NCBI GenBank assembly: GCA_022592445.1
Contig: JABYQR010000040.1
Location: forward strand, 124,001-188,000
Source of the DNA: Cytidiella melzeri
Taxonomy: Eukaryota > Basidiomycota > Agaricomycetes > Polyporales > Irpicaceae
Length of the DNA: 64,000 nt
Direction: 5' to 3'
A program made the translations under genes and the position numbers. Numbering within the stretch: position 1 is the stretch's first letter; each line of letters opens with the position of its first letter. The notes beneath the pieces were generated by a model. That model was given only the letters and a program-made list of their open reading frames with translations, had not been told where the DNA came from and did no database searches. Of this stretch, positions 1 to 11,266 are shown one piece after another.

Positions 1-175
1 CCTTCTGATCTAAAAACGAAAACCTGATGGTCCATGTCAAACGCATAAAGGCGCGCTCGAACAAGCACGGAAAAGAAAGTCTGGAAAGATTGAAGCAGTT
101 ACAAAATATCCGAGAGTATAACGACAATCCGTAACGTGAGACGTTCCGGGAGACAGGAGCGCACCAATGAGACGA

Positions 176-1616
176 TCACAGCAGTGCGATCCCGGTGAGG
201 ACCGCCAGGACGATCACCCACCACCGCATGAGACTCGCGCCGAGATGACTAGCGGAGCTTGCCCCGGGTGAACCGGCTTTCACCCAGTCGCTATACGCCG
301 CACTGAGTTCGACGACGAATGCCTGTCCTTCAGGACTTTGGGTGCCTTGTTGACCTATGTTATCGGGGTTCACGACAGGTGTCAGCCATCCGTCAGATGT
401 GAAATGCGTCAAGCCCGAGCCATTGGTAGACGACGACGAGCCCTGTGCGAAGAGGGCCTGACGAGACTTTTCAGCCATCGGAATGAACGTGTGCACGTTG
501 CCGAGAAGGGAGAGCCGGTAGACGGTGCTTGCAAGCAAGGCAGTTGACGCGGCATCGTCAAACGTCGAATTCTGGTCTGCGTAGTTCCCGAACAGACCTG
601 AAGAGCGCTGGGGGAGGAAGAGACACTGAGCATTTCCCAGCAATACAGACGGAACAACGGACGTACCAGATTTGCATACATGCCGCTATGTATCTCCCCT
701 ACCCAACTTGTCAAATCCTTCTGCTCGCTCTGCATTTGGCCAGAGAACTGCGAGCGAGCGATGGTCCCAAGCACTCTGAGCATGCCTATGGCAGCCCAGC
801 CGTTACCTGCAGGTAAAGTCGTGTCGGTCTTTATGGTCTAACCGAGGGCGTACCCGTGCTGACGCTCGACCTAGCGTACACACGGCGGACAAGGCGGGGA
901 CGGTATAACTCACCAGTCGACCAGTGACCTGGGTCTGTGCCTTCGTTCCCCATCACAATGTGCTACCATTCACCAGCGCTGCTATCAAGCAGATAGTTCC
1001 TATAAAGCTTGATCTGGTTGTACCCCTCCTCCACCATACTTTGGTTTCCGGTCACGACCCCATAGTATGAGATGAAAGGCGGTGTCATAGCCACAAAGTC
1101 ACTCCATAGCTGCAGCTTCTCTACCCTGTGGGAGATCGCACCGTCGCTCGTACGGGGAACCTTTAAAAACAGGTACTCGAGCTGATCCGTGGCAGCACCA
1201 GCGTAATTCAGATTATCTTGCTGTCCTCGACCTGTCCAGTTCGCAATCAAGACGGATACGCCTATTGATGGAGGGTCTCCAGCGGCGCTGTTCGCGTAGA
1301 ATGGCTGAGGGGCTGAAGACGTCGACAGCTTCGAGACGGCTGATTGCGCGATGGTCAGCACTTCTTCAAGGGAGCCAGGGGCCGACTGTGGGGGAGGGAG
1401 AGACGCGCTCGTTGTCAACACAGAGAACGACGGGGTATCCAGCTCTGTGAGTGCTTGTGCTTCAGTCCCCAGCTCCCACGACTGTTTTGCGCCCTGCGCA
1501 AGGCGCTCCTTGACCGCGTTCAACTGGTCGTCCGTCAGGTTCTGCGCGAATGCGTTTTCGGCCAGCAATACCAAGAATACGACAAGGATTCGCCTAATCA
1601 TCGCGACGAGAGTCAT
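176..1616 (-). CDS. Six-hairpin glycoside hydrolase (GH105-like), interrupted by an in-frame TAG
   Basis: This gene resembles the fungal six-hairpin glycosidases related to unsaturated rhamnogalacturonyl hydrolases (GH88/GH105), which act on sugar chains outside the cell. The product starts with a signal peptide (IRRILVVFLVLLAENAFA), followed by the family's helical repeats, including LWSDFVAMTPPFISYYG and the later TGNGWAAIGMLRVL motif. It ends with a Ser/Gly linker and a hydrophobic tail (WWVIVLAVLTGIALL), suggesting a GPI anchor or membrane tether. After the exon ending in SSAGEW the frame meets TAG (minus strand, 963-965). The same frame then continues with clearly conserved residues (HIVMGNEGTDPGHW). 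The remaining exons join at good splice sites, for example the donor near 915 and an acceptor after a C-rich tract near 610. No plausible intron removes only the stop, so this is a recent pseudogene, a readthrough product or a sequence error. The start could also be the Met at 1601. Confidence 0.75.
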
Positions 1617-3741
1617 CTGCGGCTGACCGAGGATGAAACGCGGAATTAAGGAGTGCAGAGGTTGAGGAGGCTGGCAGAGCGCAAGTCGGGTAGCGGTTTC
1701 TTCTGTCAGCCAGCCACCGAAGACGTCGCCTCGAGACAGAGCGTGGGGTGAGACCGTCGGGCTGTTCCCTATAAAACATGATGGAATAAAATGGGATTAT
1801 GGCGCCCTAAGCAAACCTCCGTAAAACTCCCGAGCGCAGGGAAATTCCAGCTTTAAAGGGGCAGACGATAACGTCACTGTCACTGCTGTGCCTTGAATTG
1901 TTCAGCCAAGCCGGTCAATTTCGAAGCTGTGCAGCGTATAGTGATGATAGCCATACGTACTGACGATATGTGCGAGCGTAAAAAGTGGCAAGGCATGTCG
2001 AGCAGCTGAGACACCCGCACCGTCTGGATTGAAGCTAATTGACCGGCCTAGTTAGTACCCGGGCCCCCCATTCGAATAGCATACTCAGGCAAATCAGCAA
2101 CTCGAGCTACGCAGCGCCATTAGTATCCAGTGTGTTGCTCCTACCTGAACATTCTCAGAATTGAGCAATATCTCTGCAGTGCGCAAAACTTCAAGCTTCA
2201 TTGCTCGGAACGGAGCAGGACGTCGAGAATCTCGATATAAGCGCCGGTCACAGACGACGCCAAACTTTGTGGCGCCCACGTGTCGTAGTTGCCACGCGTC
2301 GAGTACTGTCGCAGGCGGGCCTGACCACGCACTGCTTCTGGCAGGAGAGTCGCAGCACCGACCAAACCACCTTCCCTCCTCTAACCATTGCCAGCATATT
2401 CGTTCAAGGCTAAACGTGAGCTCTGGTGTACCATGGTGTGTTGTTCGAGTGATCGCTGCGCCTGGTGCTCAAACTCCACAGTCAGCTCTGTTCAACTTTC
2501 AATCCCTTTTACTCGTCATTCTCCTTATGATATGCACATGCACGTATGTGCGTGCAGTCACGCCCCGGCTTATAGATAGGAATAAGGAAGGGTACGTTAG
2601 CTCTTAATCGTCAATCATCAACTAGGGAGACTCACATGTCATGGTTGTTTGCGAAAGGTTCCTCGGTCTATTTTGGATGTCTGCCAGGATAGGTACGTCG
2701 TTCTTGCGAACTACCTCTCGGCACTTCACTCGAAGGGACGCGGAGTGGGAACACTTTGTGTCACTTCTGTTACTGACAATCAATTCACTTCTTTAGGTGA
2801 AAGGCTGTCGCCTTACGTGGCTCTAGCATGTGTAGCTATGGCTGTAACAATATTGATCCAGTAGGTGCTAGCGAGCATATATGCATGGGACCTTGTTTTC
2901 GATTGGCGCAACACCTGGGAAATACATCTACGGCTTGCCTCCTTGGCCCATACTGTAAACTGTCCTGAAGCACAAATACTCGGAAGCCTCCCTGTCTTGC
3001 CCCGGAGAGACTCAAATGGCCACTTGCCTACCCTTTATACGCGTCAGCTACTCGTATCCAGAACGCTGCACTCCTGATCTGCGCCTATACACCATTGGCA
3101 GAAACGTTGCAGTGCTGATACTGGCACTGCCAACGTCAGGAAGGCTGCACACTTCAACTGCTCACAAAATTCCTAGACAAGCTTGATCCCGTGCCACACA
3201 TGTCCATGCTCGTTATTGCAAGACGCACAGGAAGCTGGTAGTTCTTTGCAATCACCTTCAGGTGCGGATTGCGACAATTTGAGGCCGAATGTTTCTCACT
3301 CGAATCCCGCAACGAAGTTTATGATCCGACGCTGGTACCCCTTGTATATGTTTTCCCGGAATCTAGACAAATAAGTCGCTTCGAACATGACTTGTGGGAC
3401 CACGACCTGCATGCCTACAAGCCATACATGTATCTGCCCACTGATTGACGGTGAGCGGCTCTGTGAGCAATACAAGTGGGAGGCATATCGCATAACCTAA
3501 GGGATTCATCGACGTCGTGTTCCTGACTTCGAAGACCGCAGTCGTTTCTTCCTGGCCGTATGGTAATACTCATAATATATCGGACGCGCACTCGCTTGAT
3601 TTAGATCTATGGTTTGGAGCATAGAGAGAGCACTTGTTTGAGTCGTGATCATTGCTATTGGCAAAACTACAACGAAGTCTCAATTGTTTTTCTGAGTCGA
3701 GAATCCGAGGTCCACCCATGCACGCATTCGGTCTCCGTAAA
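1617..3741. other. 2.1 kb without a recognisable gene
   Basis: Both strands hold only short open stretches with no signal peptide, repeat or family motif I recognise, and no convincing exon chain. The part next to 1617 must hold the promoter of the glycosidase gene. The part next to 3741 holds the 3' UTR of the transporter gene. I saw no tRNA, long terminal repeat or terminal inverted repeat. A decayed gene or a noncoding transcript cannot be excluded. Confidence 0.5.
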
Positions 3742-5756
3742 TTACCACAAGAATGACCAGTCTTCAACGACCATCATCAAACCGAATTGTGCACGGATGA
3801 TAACGAACACGTACCCATAGCCTAACCAAGCGATGACAGCTACGCCCGAAAACGCAACTGCAACGCCGAACTTGTCCAAAGACGGCAGCAAGAAACCTAC
3901 GGCGAGCGCAACAATCAGGTTGCGAATTGCCCTGTGAACACGAATTAGTGTTCTCTCTGTGAGACAAATGCATGTGCGCTATGTCCCTAGACGTACATGT
4001 TCGCTGAGGTGACCTCTGCGCTACGGTCATGCAAGATGTCGACAAGGTACGCACTCGCCGGGTTGAACAAGATTGCAACCTATACACACACAACACACGT
4101 ACATCATCAGCGCAAAATCGACTGTAAATTCCTTCTTAGAGGAACACCTACGCCAATACCATTCACGACGAGACAAAGCATGTTCAAAACGAACGACCCA
4201 TTCCCTTCCCAGAATTGGGTGAGGAAACCAGAGAACAAGATCGACAAAGGCGCCAGAACGCCCCCGAGGTAGCTCGCGCGCAAACGGTCCTCAGCAACCC
4301 ACACGCCGTTTCTGCGCTTACGCATCGCCACGACTAGTCTGTCAGAATAGCGACCCGACCAGAATGAGCCGACTATGCTACCCCCGTTAGCTTTCTTTGG
4401 GCATGGAGAACAAAGTGGGAGGGGCTTACTAATGTTGCCGAAGCCCACTGGTATGCACATTGCGCCGATGATGGCTTCGTTGGTGATCTCATACTTGGCA
4501 CCCTGCGAAAAAGTCGCAATTGGACAAGGTGATGGGACGGACTGAGAGCACGTACTCACAAAGGTATACGCGATAGGAATGAGAAGCACTGACAATCGAA
4601 AACCGGTCGTCAGCACCAGGATTATCCGCTCAGTGGTTAATTGTCTTACTGTAATCTGTTATGACAACCAATCCCTGTGCTATCGACTTTGTCCACATAA
4701 GTGACTTCGAAGGCTAGGCATATATAGCATAACACTCACAACGAGGAGCACATTGGGGCTCCTGAGAAGTGCGATGTTTGCAAGCGGATTCAGCCACACC
4801 CACTTTGGCCTGCCTTCCGAGTTGATCTGTCTGTCAATACCACGGGTACCAGGATGGCTTGTCTCGGGTTGGAAAATGGTCGTCAGAACAAACGAAAGAG
4901 CAGCTGCACCAGCTATTTGGTACTGCGTCATTCTCCAGGACCACAAGTGTGCCGAAAACCCCGCTATGGTCGGCGCGAGAGCCATTCCGAACAGGATCGC
5001 CTGCAAACGGGGGAGGGCAGGTTCATGAGTCGTGGTTGGAGCATTACAAAGCCATTGTAGTGATAGTAACTAACACCAAAGTAAGCTCCAGATGCGGCTC
5101 CTCGTTCTTCCATCTTGTATATGTCTGCGAGAACTGCGATACCGACAGAATTCCCACTCGAAGCCCCAAACGCCTGTATCACCCGCCAGATCAGCAGCTC
5201 GGTAACGCTCTTTGATGCCCCTGAGCCTATAGATCCTACGACGAGGATGAGCATCGAGAGGAGAAGTACTGGACGGCGCCCATCTATTCCATCGTCCAAG
5301 AATTAGCTTTGTCGATGTGCAGTGAATGAAAGGAGTGAGCTCACAGAATCCTGAGTACGATGCCCACATTAGACTGCCGATAGCATTGGCGAGTATGGCT
5401 AGACTGACGGACAACCTTGTAGGGATAGTTCAGGTTCAACGCGTAGCACAAACCACGATAGGGTCTGCGGTTCTCACCCAACCACGGAGCCCGTCGAGTA
5501 GAGATCTCTCGCAATCTGTGGTATCAGAGGGACAAACGACCCAGAGGAGTACACTGTCAACATGCGTGTAGCAACGTTAGCCTCACCATCCCCGCTGGAC
5601 CGTCAAGAGGGATTTAATTTGCTCACAAGGAAAGGTAGCTGTGAACGCCGTGATAGCCACAATGCCGCGTTTGCGGCCAGCACTGAACCTGTCGTACAGC
5701 GATTCATGCGCTCTCGCGACCTCGTCATCGAGCAGCGGTGTTACCTCCGATGCCAT
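3742..5756 (-). CDS. MFS transporter of the DHA1 (drug:H+ antiporter-like) type
   Basis: A major facilitator transporter of the plasma or vacuolar membrane, expected to have 12 transmembrane helices. The start is the ATG at 5756 (MASEVTPLLDDEVARAHESL), giving the short acidic N-terminus with the EVTPLL pattern usual for this basidiomycete family. Exons then give helix 2 (LSVSLAILANAIGSLMWASY), the family signature GFYGRRPVLLL restored by splicing out an intron near 5290-5335, and the helix 4-5 motif WRVIQAFGASSGNSVG. The central loop contains PETSHPGTRGID, which is typical of fungal DHA1 proteins. The C-terminal half follows in the exons at 4107-4616 and 3742-3940, ending in EDWSFLW. The reading frame is intact after removal of several introns. 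The substrate cannot be read from sequence; relatives export toxic compounds or move metabolites. Confidence 0.88.
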
Positions 5757-6413
5757 CCTTTAAGCTTACCCCGTTGCTCGACGTGCCGTGTGTAGGCTGA
5801 GTTGAAGGGGCGAGAAGCAATTCGAAAACGCGCTCAGCTGTAGCAAGCCTCGAAGCTTATAAAGCCCACCCTACGTGGGAATTCAAAACCCGCAGTTGAG
5901 CCTGTTGAAGCCGTCGCTTCCCAAGGTTGAGCAACGTTGATTGGCGACTCGTATGAGTTGCTGTAAGATTCCAGGCTGAAATGGCTACTACATGGCTTTT
6001 CTTCACAGACACAGCATGCACTAGTAGCAACCGAATAGTTTGCTGTTATCCCGTGGTCAGCTATAGTATTACTCGACTGTCATTCTGGCTTACTTTTCCT
6101 TAAACACTTTACTGCCACGAAACTTGGTCCGATGGGACTCCTCTTATCAGGGTATAGGACAGTGTGGTGTCAAGTCTACTTTGCTGCAACAAAGTTATGG
6201 CCCTGACTGTCAAAGGGTTATGGCAAGCACCTGGCATTGTTACCCAAGTGGGAGACTCTGGTCACGCTCTATTCGCACACCACTGAGGGGAGGAGGTGTC
6301 CTTATCCAATCCACGTTGCTTATGCGGTGTGATGGTTTGTAGTTAGCTCTAGTGGTGTATGTTCGGCTGTCGTGCGCCCCTGGCTTTTGCTGGCGCCTTT
6401 CAATATTTATTGG

Positions 6414-6432
6414 AAAAAAAAAAAAAAAAAAA
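6414..6432 (+). repeat. Poly(A) tract, 19 As
   Basis: Uninterrupted run of 19 adenines about 230 bases upstream of the SMC2 start. Such tracts disfavour nucleosomes and often mark fungal promoters. No target-site duplication or open frame suggests that it is a retroposon tail. Confidence 0.8.
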
Positions 6433-6464
6433 GACTGTCAGTCTGTAGCGTGCAAGGCACGGTG

Positions 6465-6480
6465 CACGTGATATCACGTG
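6465..6480. promoter_or_regulatory. Perfect 16-bp palindrome with two CACGTG boxes
   Basis: CACGTGATATCACGTG is a perfect inverted repeat, so each strand shows two E-box cores whose starts are 10 bp apart, about one helical turn. It lies about 180 bases upstream of the SMC2 start. bHLH factors of the Cbf1/Pho4 type bind TCACGTG. That the site works for SMC2 is inference. Confidence 0.5.
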
Positions 6481-6481
6481 T

Positions 6482-6503
6482 GTCGCGTCAAGGGCGCGAC
6501 GCG
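6482..6503. promoter_or_regulatory. Inverted MCB-like (ACGCG) elements upstream of SMC2
   Basis: GTCGCG at 6482-6487 and CGCGAC at 6495-6500 form an inverted repeat around a 7-base centre. They provide ACGCG cores on both strands (6484-6488 reverse, 6499-6503 forward). ACGCG is the core bound by MBF-type factors that drive G1/S genes in yeasts, and SMC2 is a cell-cycle gene, so regulation is plausible but not shown. Confidence 0.4.
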
Positions 6504-6660
6504 CCAACATCGAGCAGACACAACGGCGGTCTTCAGGCCTTAGGCTCTGCAAATAAACTCGTCTGAAGGAATTCGCGTTCTCAACACCCCTCCTCTCGCC
6601 GCAGCGACGAGCACACCACGTCGAAGAGGAACAGAGGCTCAGTCTCAGGATTAAACGAGT

Positions 6661-9600
6661 ATGCGTATAGAAGAGCTCATCCTTGAAGGTGAGCCATTCA
6701 GCAACTCCTCAGCCTGCGCTCTAATTGTTTAATAGGCTTCAAGTCGTATCCAGAGCGCACTACAATTACAGGATGGGACCCCTCTTTCAATGCGATAACC
6801 GGTCTGAATGGCTCGGGCAAGTCCAACATTCTGGACGCCATATGCTTCGTGCTAGGTATCACGAACATGTCCGCAGTGCGTAATCCCAACTTTGAGCCTG
6901 ACATGTACCTCAAACTACTCATAGATGCGCGCGCAAAACCAACAAGACCTCATCTACAAGCGTGGGCAAGCTGGAGTTACGAAGGCGAGCGTAACGATTG
7001 TCTTCGACAACTCTGACAAATCGACGAGTCCGGCGGGTTTCGAAAACTGCAAGCAGATTACAGTCACGCGTCAGATTGCCCTCCCGAACCTATCGAAGTA
7101 CCTCCTCAACGGACACAAGTCGCAGCAGCAGATGATACAGACCCTCTTCCAGAGTGTGCAGCTCAACATCAACAACCCCAACTTCCTCATCATGCAGGGG
7201 CGTATTACGAAGGTACTCAACATGCGGCCTCAAGAGATCTTGGGTATGGTGGAAGAGGCAGCGGGTACCAGGATGTTCGAAGAGAGGAAAGACAAGGCGA
7301 AGAAGACAATGGGCAAGAAAGAAAAGCGCGTACAGGAGATCACTGCGGTGTTGAACGAAGAGATAACGCCAAAGCTGAACACGCTTCGACAGGAGAAGCG
7401 ATCGTTTTTGCAGTGGCAAAAAGCGTGTTCCGAGTTCGAAAAGAGTGACCGCGTGCTGAAGGCATGGGAGTGGACAGAGATGACGGACAGGGTAAGCCGA
7501 AAGGAGCATGATATAGAGGAGAAGCACCAAGAGGAGAAGCGCTTGAACGAATCCAAGAAGAATTGGTCTCGGGAGATTAACGCTGCTGAGAGCCAGATGG
7601 AGCAGGTCGTGAAGGAACGAGATAGGGAACTGAAGAAAGGAGGAAAGTTCAAGCAGCTCGAGGATGATGTTCAGGAGCTTGGGAAGACCGTCGTGAAGAT
7701 TCGAACCCAAATTGACCTCAAGAACGGTACTATCTCCGACGAGAAGGAGAAGGCTCGGACCCTTGAGACCGCCCTGAGAGAAGTCAGTTGATTCAACACT
7801 GTCTTGTGCCGTCTACTGCTGATAATCTATCTACAGGCGAATAAGGCCCTTGAGAAAAAACGGACAGACGTCGAGAAGCTTCGAAAGTCATACGCCGCTA
7901 CAACAGAGAAGCACAAAACACTCCAGGACACTCTTACCAGCTCGGAGGAGTTGTTACAGACCCTCTTGACCGGGCTTTCGTCGATGAGCTCGGGGCAGTC
8001 CGGTGGTGGCTATATGGGTCAGCTTGCGGATGCGCGGGCGCGTGTTGCACAGGCTGCAGCGGAGGAGGAACAGAGCAGGGTGAAGCTCGCGAGTGCGCAG
8101 AAGGATCTTAAAGCGCTTCAAGCCAGGTGGAAGGAGGTTGAGCGGGAGGCAAACGACGGGAAGAAGAACTTGGCCGCAATGAAGTCAGAAGTAGAGAAGT
8201 TCAGACAACGAGTTCAGCAATGCGCCTGGAATGAAGAGCAAGACCTCGCTATAGAAGAAGGACTCCGAGATGCCAGGAACGCTGTACGAATTGCCTCAGA
8301 GGTAAGGGCTTACTCGTAGTTTGATGTACCTCAATTTCTCATCTGGGGTCCACGGACAGCACCGGGATAATATCAAGCAGCGGTTGCCGGCGCTTGACTT
8401 CAACTATACCCCACCACACCCAAATTTCGATCGCTCGAAGGTCAAGGGCTTGGTAGCCTCGTTGATTACACTTGACGCAGAAAACTTCGACAAATCAACC
8501 GCACTGGAGATCACAGCTGGTGGTCGGTTGTACAATGTCGTTGTCCAGGATGAGAAGATTGGTCGGGATCTCCTGCAGCATGGTCAGCTCAGAAAGCGCG
8601 TCACCATAATTCCTCTCAACAAGATCAGTGCTCGCACGCTACCTCAGCAAGTAGGTTATTGCCCACTCGTTTCTGCATGCTCTAATGCGTCTGCAATGAT
8701 CAGAAATTACATGCTGCGAAACGGCTAGCAGGAGACAAAGTGCATACGGCGCTCTCTCTTGTTTACTACGACAACCAGGTGGCGAACGCCATAGCCTATG
8801 TTTTCGGAGACACCCTCATCTGCGATGACGCGGAGGCTGCCAAGCTGGTGACCTTCAACCGTGAGGTCAACACCAAATCTGTAACCCTAGCTGGTGACGT
8901 CTATGATCCGTCGGGTACTCTTAGCGGTGGCGCTGCACCTAGCAGCAGCGGTATTCTAGTGAAAGTACAGGACCTTCTGGAGGCCGAAAGGAAATTTGGA
9001 GAAGCGAGCGGTCGGTTGCAACAGCTCGAGAGAGAAGAAGCACGAAGCAAAGACGTTCGCGAAAAGTGGAAGAGGTCCGTGAGGGAGCTTGAGGTTAAGG
9101 AGCACGAAATGCGACTGCTTGAAGAACAAGTTGGCGGGAGCAACGCGTCGAAGGTGGGAAAAACGTGCTCGATTGCTCGTCGTTGCATGTTGCTGATGCA
9201 GAAACATACCAGATCAATGCCGACGTGGAAAAGACAGCGGAACTCATCGCAGAGCTGCAAGCGTCCGTAGTTGCTGCGCAAGAGAAACAGCGAGATGCGA
9301 AGGCCGAATGCAAGAAACTGGAGCGAGATATGGAAGAATTCAAGAACAACAAGGACGGCAAGATTGATCAATTGAAGGTAATTGTTTTTGACAATATACG
9401 CTTGCAGAATTCCAACACAAAAACACATTTCCTAGAGCGACGGAACGACAATGAAGACAAATCTGCAGCGGCATAATGTAGTTCTCAAAACCGAGCAGAA
9501 AGAGCTGCAGACAGCGATACTCGAGCTGGGTATGTGTGGTCTGACTCGATGCCTTTCCACTCTCACATGTTCTGCAGAACAAATGGAGCAAGATCTGGAG

Positions 9601-10968
9601 GCAGACAAGAGCGGTCTAGATGAGGCAAATGCAAGCATCGAAAAGCTTGTAAAGGAGCTTGAACAACAAAAGCTGGCGCTCAAGAAGAGTGAGGTATGTT
9701 TCCATAGCTGTTCTTCTGTGCTCGCTCAGATCTAACGTATACCTCTTCAGGCTGATCATGCAAAGGCGGAGGGAAAGCTCCAAGCTGAACGGGCTACGCT
9801 TGCCGGATTCGACAACGAGCTTGAAGAGCTAGAGAAGGTGATCAAGGCCAAGAAGCAGTCTGTCTCTGACGCAGACCTCGAGATCAAAAAAATCGAACAC
9901 GATGTACAGTCACTTGGCAAGGAACGAACGGCTGCGATGAATCATGTACAGGGGCTCGAGAAGCAGTTCGAGTGGATTCTGGAAGAGCAAGAGTAAGGCT
10001 GTGCTCTAGGCCTCCTTCCAAGTTTTTTTTGGACTCAATTGTGCCGCTCTAGACAATTCGGCAGGCGTGGTGGCGCGTACGACTTTGCTGCCCTCAACAT
10101 GGCTCAGCTGAAAGAGAAGGTCAAGGAGCTTGAGTCCAAGTCCAAAGGGATGAAGAAGAAGATCAACCCGAAGTCGGTGAACATGACTGACAGGTAGTTC
10201 CCTCCGCTTTTTCTTTTGGTAGTGTCTTCTTATAGTGTTCTTCTGTAGCGTGGAGAAGCAAGAAGCTTCACTCAAGAAGATGCTCTCTCAGGTTCTAAAA
10301 GACAAGGAAAAGATTGAGCAGACTATCGAGGAGCTTGATCGGTACAAACGCGATGCACTTGAAAAGACATGGTCGAAAGTGAACGGGTAGGCCTTGATTC
10401 TATATGTCGCCTATCTGAGATATTGAAGTTTTTCTCGTAGCGATTTTGGTGGCATATTCGCTGAATTGTTGCCTGGGAATTTCGCGAAGCTCCAGCCTCC
10501 GGAGGGGCAAGACCTCACACAAGGTCTAGAAGTCAAGGTCCGCCTGGGCTCCGTCTGGAAGCAAAGCTTGACTGAGCTCAGCGGTGGTCAACGGTATGGC
10601 TCGTCTTTCAAACTCAAAGAGGAGCTGAACTAACACGTTATGCCAGCTCCCTGATTGCTCTGTCCTTGATCATGTCCCTGTTGCAGTTCAAACCTGCTCC
10701 TATGTACATCCTCGACGAAATCGACGCCGCGCTCGACCTGTCGCATACTCAGCACATCGGGCAACTCTTCAAAAACCGCTTCAAGGGCTCGCAATTCATT
10801 GTGGTCAGTCTGAAGGAGGGCTTGTTCACGAACGCAAATGTGCTGTTCAGGACAAGGTTCAGAGATGGGACCAGCGTCGTGGAACGAACGGCGCAAAGAA
10901 GTGGGAGTTCGTTGTACGAATCTGAGAGTCATGATGGGAGGCTTGCACGGAGAGGTGCAGCGTCATGA
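6661..10968 (+). CDS. SMC2: Condensin subunit SMC2 (chromosome-structure ATPase)
   Basis: Core ATPase of condensin, which compacts and separates mitotic chromosomes in the nucleus together with SMC4 and the non-SMC subunits. The ATG at 6661 gives [18 protein letters not shown], the invariant SMC2 start. The Walker A motif GLNGSGKSN is at residues 32-40. Then come [30 protein letters not shown] head sequence (7196-7270), a long coiled coil, the hinge near 8340-8960 (DPSGTLSGG), a second coiled coil, the ABC signature LSGGQR (near 10577) and Walker [12 protein letters not shown] (10705-10737). About a dozen introns of 45-70 nt interrupt it. The second donor is best placed at GTGCGT near 6876, giving [11 protein letters not shown]. 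Length of about 1,200 residues matches the family. The short C-terminus after [17 protein letters not shown] looks species-specific. The frame is intact. Confidence 0.96.
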
Positions 10969-11266
10969 GGATCGTTGTAGCCATGTCTATCGATAATATA
11001 GTCTCTTCCGGTGCATAGTCTTTGTGTTTGTTCGACATTTCCGTTTTCCCTGCCCTTGTAACATTCACGAATACTGTAGAATCGATGTACTCAGAACAAT
11101 AGTAGCAATGTTGTCAAATGTATGCAATAGATTACGCCCGACTGCAGTGCTACTGGCAAGAACGTGAACAAGTGCAAAGTCCATGAAATATGTAGCAATG
11201 TCCGTTATGCAAAGTCCTGTCACGTACAGGGCGATATATACAGCAATAATGGTTATATCGACGGGC

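Larger units (their letters stand above)
5757..6660. other. Divergent intergenic region between the transporter and SMC2
   Basis: About 900 bases between two divergently transcribed genes, with no gene recognised. It contains a 19-base A tract (6414-6432), a 16-bp palindrome (6465-6480) and two ACGCG cores in opposite orientation (6484-6488 and 6499-6503). All of these lie on the SMC2 side. Confidence 0.6.

Noticed and set aside
6414..6432. Poly(A) tract as a retroposon tail
   Set aside because: No target-site duplication, no reverse-transcriptase-like coding and no SINE-like promoter boxes are nearby.
7090..7710. Long open frames on the minus strand within SMC2
   Set aside because: They mirror the Glu/Lys-rich coiled-coil codons of SMC2 and yield Leu-rich translations without family features.
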